Assembly (NCBI GenBank): GCA_021731425.1
Contig: JAKFXJ010000052.1
Coordinates: forward strand, 1-13,610
DNA: 13,610 bases
From: Limnohabitans sp.
GTDB taxonomy: Bacteria; Pseudomonadota; Gammaproteobacteria; Burkholderiales; Burkholderiaceae_C
Direction: 5' to 3'
The translations under genes and the position numbers were made by a program. Position 1 is the first letter of the stretch. Every line of letters starts with the position of its first letter. Positions 8,320-13,610 of this stretch are shown in pieces. The notes beneath the pieces were generated by a model. That model did not search any database. It was not told the DNA's origin and saw only the letters and a program-made list of their open reading frames with translations.

Positions 8320-8499
8320 ATGCCCCCATCCCTCATGGCGACGATTTTTTTGTTGATGACCGGCCTGTGCGGCGCGGCTTATTGGTGGCTGGACCGCCGG
8401 ATGCAGCGCTTGTCGAACACTCTGCGCGACACCTACAAACTGGGCTTGATGATCATCTACGGCCTGCAGATGGTGTTGCTGCTCATGTTTGCCATCTAG
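8320..8499 (+). CDS. Small two-helix membrane protein of unknown function (59 aa)
   Basis: I do not recognise this protein. ATG at 8320 follows a strong AGGAG, and the frame ends at TAG 8497-8499. The translation has two hydrophobic segments (about residues 4-24, ending AAYWWL, and 43-59, LGLMIIYGLQMVLLLMFAI near the C-terminus). A short charged loop (DRRMQRLSNTLRDTYK, about 25-40) separates them and is net basic, so both ends probably face the periplasm. It lies 25 bases after tspO and 58 before the hydrolase, inside a photosynthesis operon, which suggests a role in pigment or photosystem membranes; that is inference from position only. Codon use is like its neighbours. Confidence 0.72.
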   Translation: MPPSLMATIFLLMTGLCGAAYWWLDRRMQRLSNTLRDTYKLGLMIIYGLQMVLLLMFAI

Positions 8500-8501
8500 C
8501 C

Positions 8502-8561
8502 ATGACCGCACTCACCCACGCGGCCTGCGCCGTATGCACGGGCATGTCCCGCGCCGCATGA
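8502..8561 (+). other. 19-codon ORF bridging the small membrane gene and the hydrolase gene
   Basis: An ATG two bases after the preceding stop opens a 19-residue frame (MTALTHAACAVCTGMSRAA) whose TGA overlaps the hydrolase ATG at 8558 as ATGA. It has no Shine-Dalgarno of its own. It could serve as a translation relay to the hydrolase, or be chance. I do not claim a functional peptide. Confidence 0.3.
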
Positions 8562-9505
8562 AGAGGCCTTGGCTCGTGCTGGCCCTGGGTGCTTTGACGC
8601 TGCTGTCCCTGTGGTTGTGGACACCCGATCTGCCGCGTGCCACTTTGGAGGCCCGTTACCTCGCAGCCGCCGCCGACCTGCGCCAGGTGGAGCCGTGGCA
8701 GTTGCATGTGCGCGACAGCGGCCCGCCCAGCTCAGCACCCGTCAAGTCCGATGCACAGGGCAATGCCCCAGCGGTCGTTTTGTTGCACGGCTTTGGTTCG
8801 AGTTTGCAGACCTGGGACGTTTGGGCCCAGGGCCTGGCCGCCACACACCGCGTGGTGCGCATCGACCTGCCCGGCAGTGGCCTGAGCCCGCCCGATCCGG
8901 CACACGATTACCGCGACGAGCGCAGCCTGAAGTTGCTGAATGCCTTGCTCGATGACCTGGGTCTGTCCCGCGTCAGCCTGGTGGGCCATTCCATGGGCGG
9001 GCGCATCGCCTGGACCTTTGCGGCCAAGTTCCCCGAACGGATCAACAAACTGGTGTTGGTGGCCCCCGATGGTTATGCCAGTTTCGGCTTTGAGTACGGC
9101 CAACCCATGGAGGTGCCCGCCACACTGGGCCTGATGCGCCATGTGCTGCCCAAGCCCCTGCTGCGCATGAACCTGAAAGCGGCTTATGCCCAGCCCGAGT
9201 CGCTCAGTGATGCCGTGACCACGCGTTACCACGATTTGATTTTGGCGCCCGGGGCGCGTCAGGCCATGCTCGACCGTTTGGCGCAAACCGTGCTGCAAGA
9301 GCCTGGGCCACTGCTGCGCCAAATCCGAGCGCCGACCTTGCTTGTCTGGGGCGAGGCGGACGCCATGATTCCCGTGAGCAATGCCCGCGATTACCTGAAA
9401 GACTTGCCCGGCAGCCGTTTGGTGTCTTGGCCTCAAGTGGGGCATTTGCCGCAAGAAGAAGCGGCGCAGCTGTCTTTGAAGGCGGTAATGGATTTTCTGC
9501 GCTGA
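8558..9505 (+). CDS. Membrane-anchored alpha/beta hydrolase, substrate unknown
   Basis: This 315-residue alpha/beta-fold hydrolase has a complete catalytic triad: nucleophile Ser145 in GHSMGG, Asp268 in GEADAMIP and His296 in VGHLPQEE. The oxyanion motif HGFGSS is near residue 75. The first about 20 residues form a positively charged signal anchor (MKRPWLVLALGALTLLSLWLW) without an obvious signal-peptidase site, so the enzyme probably faces the periplasm, tethered to the inner membrane. I chose the ATG at 8558 because it gives a clean anchor and overlaps the upstream short frame; ATG 8534 and TTG 8489 are in-frame alternatives. It is distinct from BchO, which is the facing gene. An esterase role on pigment, lipid or quinone-like substrates is possible but cannot be read from sequence. 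Confidence 0.85.
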   Translation: MKRPWLVLALGALTLLSLWLWTPDLPRATLEARYLAAAADLRQVEPWQLHVRDSGPPSSAPVKSDAQGNAPAVVLLHGFGSSLQTWDVWAQGLAATHRVVRIDLPGSGLSPPDPAHDYRDERSLKLLNALLDDLGLSRVSLVGHSMGGRIAWTFAAKFPERINKLVLVAPDGYASFGFEYGQPMEVPATLGLMRHVLPKPLLRMNLKAAYAQPESLSDAVTTRYHDLILAPGARQAMLDRLAQTVLQEPGPLLRQIRAPTLLVWGEADAMIPVSNARDYLKDLPGSRLVSWPQVGHLPQEEAAQLSLKAVMDFLR

Positions 9506-9508
9506 ATG

Positions 9509-9525
9509 GCGCACGGCAAGTGCGC
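9509..9525. terminator. Hairpin between converging operons (1)
   Basis: GCGCAC-GGCAA-GTGCGC is a perfect 6-bp GC-rich stem with a 5-base loop, four bases after the hydrolase stop. No T-run follows on either strand, so it is at best a weak intrinsic terminator or an mRNA 3'-end stabiliser. Confidence 0.45.
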
Positions 9526-9534
9526 TTGACTCCA

Positions 9535-9548
9535 AGCCCTTCAGGGCT
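9535..9548. terminator. Hairpin at the bchO stop codon (2)
   Basis: AGCCC-TTCA-GGGCT forms a 5-bp stem whose loop includes the bchO stop codon (TCA on the plus strand, 9541-9543). With the first hairpin it makes a short bidirectional 3'-end region. There is no T-run. Confidence 0.35.
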
Positions 9549-10431
9549 CAGCGCCACACCAGCGCAGAATTTGTTGCGCCGTACCCATGGGGTCTTGTTC
9601 GTGGGCCAGATGGCCCAAACCTGCTTGAACGTGCAGTTGCGCTTGTGGCAAGCGCTGGCAGGCTTCGTCGGCCAAGGCCGGGGGCACGGTCTGGTCTTGC
9701 GCGCCGATGTGCATGAACACCGGGTTGCGGACCTCGTGCAGGCGAGCGGCCAAGGGCTTGAGTCGCCAAGCCGCCATCATCGACAACACGCCGTGCACAT
9801 GGCCCGAGTCGCTGAGCACGCGGGTGTACAGATCCAGCCCTTGCGCATCGAGTGTGGAGCCGGTGCGTGCGATCCATTCGGCCACCGCGCCGGGCTTGGC
9901 CGCCATTTTGGCGGTGGCCCAGGCGGACAGCGGGTTGAGCGCAGCCAGTTTGGCCGCGGGACCGAACAACCACGAGGCCACGCCGGGTAGCGGCAGCCAA
10001 GCGGGGTTCAAACCGATCAGGGTGCTGCGCGAGGCGCTGTCAAAGTGCAGCGCCATGTGCGCGGCAATCGCCGCGCCTGCCGAGTGGCCCACGATCACCT
10101 GCGGCGTGAGATTGAGTTGCAGCATCAGTGCGCGCAGGCCTTCGGCCATGCCGGGCAGCGACAGCGCGCCTTCGGGGCCTCGGCTGGTGAAGGCGTGGCC
10201 GGGCAGGTCGGGCGCGATCACGGTGAAATGCTGGGCCAGCGCGGGCATGAGGCCTCGCCAGCTGAAATGGCCCGATCCCGTGCCGTGCAAAAGCAGCATG
10301 CAGGGGCCTTGACCCATGGTTTGCACATGCCACTGGATGCCGCCTGCTTGCACGAAGCGGCTGTGCTGCGCGTTTGGCCAAGTGGTTTGGTGATCGGCCC
10401 AGGCCATGCCGGGGTAGAAGCGGTCAAACAT
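9541..10431 (-). CDS. bchO: BchO, alpha/beta hydrolase linked to magnesium chelatase
   Basis: BchO is an alpha/beta hydrolase-fold protein conserved beside bchI-bchD in purple bacteria (orf284 in Rhodobacter capsulatus), usually annotated as a putative Mg-chelatase accessory protein; its reaction is not established. The 296-residue translation has the BchO-like N-terminal region WPNAQHSRFVQAGGIQWHVQ (18-37), the oxyanion motif LHGTGSGHFSW (48-58), DLPGHAFT (75-82) and Ser117 in GHSAGAA. Probable Asp246 (GAQDQTVP) and His274 (GLGHLAHE) complete a triad. ATG at 10431 starts six bases after the bchD stop. It has no signal anchor, unlike the facing hydrolase, so it is probably cytoplasmic like the chelatase. 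Confidence 0.92.
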   Translation of the reverse strand: MFDRFYPGMAWADHQTTWPNAQHSRFVQAGGIQWHVQTMGQGPCMLLLHGTGSGHFSWRGLMPALAQHFTVIAPDLPGHAFTSRGPEGALSLPGMAEGLRALMLQLNLTPQVIVGHSAGAAIAAHMALHFDSASRSTLIGLNPAWLPLPGVASWLFGPAAKLAALNPLSAWATAKMAAKPGAVAEWIARTGSTLDAQGLDLYTRVLSDSGHVHGVLSMMAAWRLKPLAARLHEVRNPVFMHIGAQDQTVPPALADEACQRLPQAQLHVQAGLGHLAHEQDPMGTAQQILRWCGAEP

Positions 10432-10437
10432 AGCGAC

Positions 10438-12312
10438 TCAAGCCTGCGGGCTGCGCACCCGTTCGATGGCGTGCGCCATGCGCTGCGACTGCACCTGCGG
10501 CATGGGCAGGTAGCTCGCGCCCATGGTGGCGGCCAGTTGCTGCGCTTGCGCGTCGGGGTGCATGGACGTGTCGATCCACAAGGCGCGGTGGCCGTTGGCG
10601 CGCCACTGTTGGCCCCAGCTTTGCGCGTCCAGTTGCGCTTGGGCGCGGCCACCCAGGCCTTGCAGCGTCACGTTGGCGCGGCCGTCGCTCAGCACCACCA
10701 AGATGGGCGTGACGCCTTGGCGCTGCAGCTGCGCCGCTTGTTCGTGCGCCATTTTGAGGGCCAGCGCCAAGGGCGTGCCGCCGCCACCGGGCAGGCCGGT
10801 CATGGCGCGTTTGGCGCGCACCAGCGAGCGCGTCATGGGCAGCAGCAATTGCGCCTGTGCGCCCCGGAAGGCGACGATGCAGACGCTGTCGCGCCGGGCA
10901 TAGGATTGCTGCAACAACAACTCCACCGCGCCTTTGGCTTCGGCCAAGCGTTGCAGCGCCGCCGAGCCCGAAGCGTCGAGCGCCAGGATCAGGCAACTGG
11001 AGGCGCGCTGCTGGTAGCGTTGGATGTGGAAGTCTTCGGCGCGGATCGCCACGCGGCCGGTGCTGTGCGTTTGCCGCAAACGCTGTTTGGGCGCGGCGGC
11101 GCGCAAAGTGGCCAGCACATGCAGGCGCGCTTGACCGCCGGGGCGGCCAGGGCGTGGGGGCAGGGGGCGGCCGCGTTGCGAGCCCGCGCGGGTTTGGCCG
11201 CTGCGCCCCGAGGTGTTGTGGCTGGCTGCCCCTTGGCGCGTCATCAGCGCGTCCAGCATGTGCGGCGGCAAGCTGGCCAGAGCCGCTGCGACCATCATCT
11301 CTTGCAGGTCTTCGGCACTCGGTTCGGCGTTCTGTTCGGGTGGTGGACCGGGGTCTTGGTCCTGGTCTTTTTCAGACTCGCTCTCAGGCGTTTGGTCTGC
11401 GCTGTCTGGGGGCTCAGGCAGCTCTGGTGGCGGTTTGGCGTCCTCCTGTGTCGCGGGCTCTGCTTCTTGCGCAGACGGCTCAGCTGGCCACTGCGTGGCA
11501 CGAGGCGCGAGCACACAGCGCGCGGCAAAGCCCAGGTCGTCGGCGTCCAGCGTGCTGCGCCCGTTCAGCGCCGCATGGCCGCAGGCCACGCGCAGCGCCA
11601 GGCTGGGAACTCGCAAGGAACCAATGCCCAGGCCCAAAGCGGCGGCGCACAGCGCTTGCATGTGTTCGTCGCTCGCTTGTACTTGCGGCAGCTGTTCGCG
11701 GGCGCGGGCCAAAGCGCCGGGGCTGAGGCGAATCTGCAGGCCGTCCGATTCGCTGTTGCCCTGCCACGCCGCGTGGATGTCGCTGGGTGAGAGTTCGTTC
11801 AGATCCAGCCAAACGCCCAGGCGCTCGGCCAGGGCCGCGCCCACGCCCGGTTCGTCGGGCAAGGATTCGTCGAGCGCCACCACACCAAAACGGGTGATGG
11901 TGGGGGCTGCGTTGTGGCGGGTGGGCAGCACCTGGCCTTGTTCAAGGGCTTGTACCAAAGGCGCGAGCAATGCGGGCGAGAGGCGCTCCGCCATGGGCAG
12001 GCAGACCAAGCCTTGGTCGGCTTGTTGCAGCAAGCCGGCCTGCAGGTGCAGTTGCCCGGTTTGCAGCGTGTGGGCCAGGTCGATGCCGCCCAGCAGCCGC
12101 TCGCTGTCCACCGAGCCGGGCACTTTCACCAAAGCGATGCCCAGCCCTGCCAGCGCTTGCAGCCAGCGCTCGCGCACCGGACCGTGCGGTGCGCGCAGGC
12201 ACACGCCGCCAAAGCCGTGGGGGTCGATTTGCAACAGCTGCAGCGCCGTCAGCGCATCGTTCCAGCGCTCCATTGGGTCCGTAGGCGTAGAGGGTGGGGC
12301 TTCGCGGGCCAT
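10438..12312 (-). CDS. bchD: Magnesium chelatase subunit D (BchD)
   Basis: BchD forms the AAA-type double ring with BchI and docks through its integrin-like domain to BchH, driving Mg insertion into protoporphyrin IX. In 624 residues it has an AAA-like N-domain in which the ATP-binding motifs are degenerate (about 15-270). A proline- and acid-rich linker follows (about 276-335, many E, D, Q and P) with a basic stretch after it. A C-terminal VWA domain begins near 438, with MIDAS residues DASGS (446-450), Thr513 in GGGGTPL and Asp543 in LSDGRAN. Length is slightly above the Rhodobacter protein (about 560), mainly through the linker. The ATG at 12312 begins 13 bases after the bchI stop; ATG at residue 14 is an alternative start. 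No clear Shine-Dalgarno, so coupled translation is likely. Confidence 0.95.
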   Translation of the reverse strand: MAREAPPSTPTDPMERWNDALTALQLLQIDPHGFGGVCLRAPHGPVRERWLQALAGLGIALVKVPGSVDSERLLGGIDLAHTLQTGQLHLQAGLLQQADQGLVCLPMAERLSPALLAPLVQALEQGQVLPTRHNAAPTITRFGVVALDESLPDEPGVGAALAERLGVWLDLNELSPSDIHAAWQGNSESDGLQIRLSPGALARAREQLPQVQASDEHMQALCAAALGLGIGSLRVPSLALRVACGHAALNGRSTLDADDLGFAARCVLAPRATQWPAEPSAQEAEPATQEDAKPPPELPEPPDSADQTPESESEKDQDQDPGPPPEQNAEPSAEDLQEMMVAAALASLPPHMLDALMTRQGAASHNTSGRSGQTRAGSQRGRPLPPRPGRPGGQARLHVLATLRAAAPKQRLRQTHSTGRVAIRAEDFHIQRYQQRASSCLILALDASGSAALQRLAEAKGAVELLLQQSYARRDSVCIVAFRGAQAQLLLPMTRSLVRAKRAMTGLPGGGGTPLALALKMAHEQAAQLQRQGVTPILVVLSDGRANVTLQGLGGRAQAQLDAQSWGQQWRANGHRALWIDTSMHPDAQAQQLAATMGASYLPMPQVQSQRMAHAIERVRSPQA

Positions 12313-12325
12313 GCGCGCAGCCGGC

Positions 12326-13351
12326 TCAGGCGGCCAGCACTTCTTGCAAGCTGCGCTGCACGCGCGCGCCCGAGTCGGTGTCGTCCAGCGGGTTGCGGCG
12401 CAGGCGGTGGCGCAGGGCCAGCGGGGCCATGCTTTGCAGGTGCTCGGCCTTCACGGCTTTGTGGCCTTGCAGCGCGGCATACGCCCGTGTGGCGCGCAGC
12501 AGCGTGAGTTCGGCGCGCAGGCCGTCGGTGCCCAGTTGCTGGCACAAGCGGGTGCACAGCATCAGCATGTCGTCGCTCACTTCTACTTGGTCCAGCAGCT
12601 CACGCGCTTTGAGGATGCGCTTTTGCAGCTTTTGGTTGTCCTTGTGCCAAAGCGCCTTGAAGGCCTCCGGGTCTTTGTCGAAGGCGTCGCGGCGTTTGAT
12701 GATGCTCACGCGCAGCGCCAGGTCTTGTGGCGTGCGCACCTGCACCGACAAGCCAAAACGGTCCAGCAGTTGCGGGCGCAGCTCGCCTTCTTCGGGGTTG
12801 CCGCTGCCCACCAGCACAAAGCGGGCAGGGTGGCGCACGCTCAGGCCTTCGCGCTCGACCAGGTTTTCGCCCGAGGCGGCCACGTCGATCAAGAGGTCCA
12901 CCAAATGGTCGTCCAGCAGGTTGACCTCGTCGATGTACAAAAAGCCCCGGTGCGCTTGGGCCAGCAGGCCGGGGGCGAAAGATTTGACGCCTTGCGACAA
13001 GGCTTTTTCCAGATCCAGCGCGCCGACCACGCGGTCTTCGGTCGCGCCCAAGGGCAGGTCGACCACGGCAACTTGCTGTCGTTCCGTCACCACTTTGGCT
13101 TTGGGGTCACGGGCTTGGCAAACCGGGCAGGCACTCGCCGGTTTGGCCGGGTCGCAGCGGTAAGGGCAGCCTTTGACGACCGAAATCGGGGGCAACAAGT
13201 CGGCCAAGGCGCGCACGGCCGTCGATTTGCCGGTGCCCCGGTCACCGAGCACCAGCACGCCGCCAATGGACGGGTCGACCGCCACCACCTGGATGGCGAG
13301 GGTCATTTCATCTTGACCAACGATGGCCGCAAAAGGGAAGGTCAATGCCAT
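12326..13351 (-). CDS. bchI: Magnesium chelatase ATPase subunit I (BchI)
   Basis: BchI is the AAA+ ATPase that powers Mg insertion with BchD and BchH. The 341 residues contain Walker A (GDRGTGKST, 36-44), the BchI-specific insert with four cysteines (62, 66, 75 and 78, GCPYRCDPAKPASACPVC), Walker B with FLYIDEVNLLDDHLVD (137-152), the sensor-like GSGNPEEGELRPQLLDRFGL (182-201) and a C-terminal helical lid. Length is normal (about 340-350). It is first in the leftward bchI-bchD-bchO operon, about 23 bases after a predicted transcription start, with a weak GGAA ribosome site. A CrtJ/PpsR operator overlaps the promoter -35, so repression in oxygen is expected. Confidence 0.97.
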   Translation of the reverse strand: MALTFPFAAIVGQDEMTLAIQVVAVDPSIGGVLVLGDRGTGKSTAVRALADLLPPISVVKGCPYRCDPAKPASACPVCQARDPKAKVVTERQQVAVVDLPLGATEDRVVGALDLEKALSQGVKSFAPGLLAQAHRGFLYIDEVNLLDDHLVDLLIDVAASGENLVEREGLSVRHPARFVLVGSGNPEEGELRPQLLDRFGLSVQVRTPQDLALRVSIIKRRDAFDKDPEAFKALWHKDNQKLQKRILKARELLDQVEVSDDMLMLCTRLCQQLGTDGLRAELTLLRATRAYAALQGHKAVKAEHLQSMAPLALRHRLRRNPLDDTDSGARVQRSLQEVLAA

Positions 13352-13380
13352 GGGGCGTTCCGAGAAACTGTTCTCAGCCC

Positions 13381-13409
13381 ATCATCCAAAAGACGCGTCA
13401 AAGTGTCAA
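13381..13409 (-). promoter_or_regulatory. Candidate promoter of bchI-bchD-bchO
   Basis: On the minus strand TTGACA (13409-13404) is followed after 17 bases by GATGAT (13386-13381; 4 of 6). A start near 13374 leaves a leader of about 23 bases. The -35 coincides with the downstream half of the operator. Confidence 0.6.
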
Positions 13410-13421
13410 GTTAAATTTACA
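13404..13421. promoter_or_regulatory. CrtJ/PpsR operator of bchI
   Basis: TGTCAAGTTAAATTTACA fits TGT-N12-ACA and is flanked to give AAGTGT/ACACTT symmetry over six bases. Unlike bchF and bchG, I found only this one perfect site before bchI. Confidence 0.82.
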
Positions 13422-13457
13422 CTTGATGTCGGATTTTTGTCTTGAGGTTTCGCGGGG

Positions 13458-13478
13458 CAGGACCCTTTTTCAGGACCC
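13458..13478. repeat. Direct repeat after the partial gene
   Basis: CAGGACCC occurs twice, separated by TTTTT, just past the stop of the leftward gene at the right edge. It is a direct, not inverted, repeat, so it does not form a standard terminator; only a 4-bp GGGG/CCCC pairing flanks it. Confidence 0.4.
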
Positions 13479-13479
13479 C

Positions 13480-13610
13480 TTAGCCACCAGCCCGGGTGAA
13501 GGGCATCACACCGACCAGCCAGACGTGCAAGCCACCAATCAGGAAGGCCGCCCAGACACCCGTACCCACCCCCACTGCCAGCAAAGTGCCCAGCAGCTTG
13601 CCTTCGGGCG
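13480..13610 (-). CDS. C-terminal end of an unidentified small or membrane protein
   Basis: On the minus strand an open frame enters at the right edge and ends at TAA (13482-13480), giving 43 residues. They are mostly hydrophobic: GKLLGTLLAVGVGTGVWAAF near the start, then LIGGLHVWLVGV, and a short polar end MPFTRAGG. This is one long or two short membrane helices rich in glycine. I cannot name the family. It is followed about 60 bases later by the bchI operator, on the same strand, so it is probably a separate upstream gene. No antenna or carotenoid protein I know ends this way. Confidence 0.5.
   Translation of the reverse strand, partial: PEGKLLGTLLAVGVGTGVWAAFLIGGLHVWLVGVMPFTRAGG

Noticed and set aside
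10045..11790. 581-residue plus-strand open frame opposite bchO and bchD
   Set aside because: A shadow of bchD/bchO: low-complexity His/Gln/Arg/Ala composition and no motif or ribosome site.
11213..13414. 733-residue plus-strand open frame opposite bchI and bchD
   Set aside because: It is antisense to two unmistakable genes. Its product is rich in S, A, R and C with no recognisable domain, as expected from GC-rich codons read in reverse.
13480..13610. Possible PufX-like or light-harvesting polypeptide at the right edge
   Set aside because: It shares only a glycine-rich helix; the antenna signature around the ligand histidine and the usual C-terminus are absent.

Overview
This window is part of a photosynthesis gene cluster (PGC) from an anaerobic or aerobic anoxygenic phototrophic proteobacterium. 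The high GC content, dense operons and bchF-bchN / aerR-ppsR / bchG-bchP / bchI-bchD-bchO modules support this. Codon use and protein character suggest a betaproteobacterium (Burkholderiales, Comamonadaceae-like, e.g. the Limnohabitans/Rhodoferax/Rubrivivax group). That placement is inference; no 16S or other marker is present.

Layout, left to right. (1) A leftward operon begins with bchF and overlaps bchN, which runs off the left edge. (2) Two rightward regulatory genes follow: aerR/ppaA, a cobalamin-binding antirepressor, and ppsR/crtJ, the PAS-HTH photosystem repressor, apparently with its own promoter. (3) A rightward operon of about 5.3 kb holds bchG, a PucC-family transporter, bchP, tspO, an unannotated 59-residue two-helix membrane protein, and a membrane-anchored alpha/beta hydrolase. 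(4) The leftward operon bchI-bchD-bchO converges on it, with two small hairpins between the two last genes. (5) The C-terminal end of an unidentified small membrane protein, also leftward, occupies the right edge.

Function. BchI, BchD and probably BchO act in Mg chelation, the first committed step to bacteriochlorophyll. BchN is part of dark protochlorophyllide reductase. BchF hydrates the 3-vinyl group. BchG attaches the C20 tail and BchP reduces it to phytyl. TspO and the PucC-like protein are membrane factors linked to tetrapyrrole handling and antenna assembly.

Regulation is visible in the DNA. Five perfect TGT-N12-ACA palindromes (the CrtJ/PpsR consensus) lie at three biosynthetic promoters: two before bchF, two before bchG, one before bchI. 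In all three, the best -35 hexamer, TTGACA, is the downstream half of an operator, so the repressor encoded here would directly block RNA polymerase. The ppsR leader instead carries an inverted-orientation relative, TGACA-N8-TGTCA. Nothing here looks like a mobile element, CRISPR array or RNA gene. No gene-free stretch exceeds 300 bases; the longest is the 247-base bchF-aerR intergenic region. The least explained items are the 59-residue protein, the 19-codon ORF after it, the anchored hydrolase and the partial gene at the right edge.
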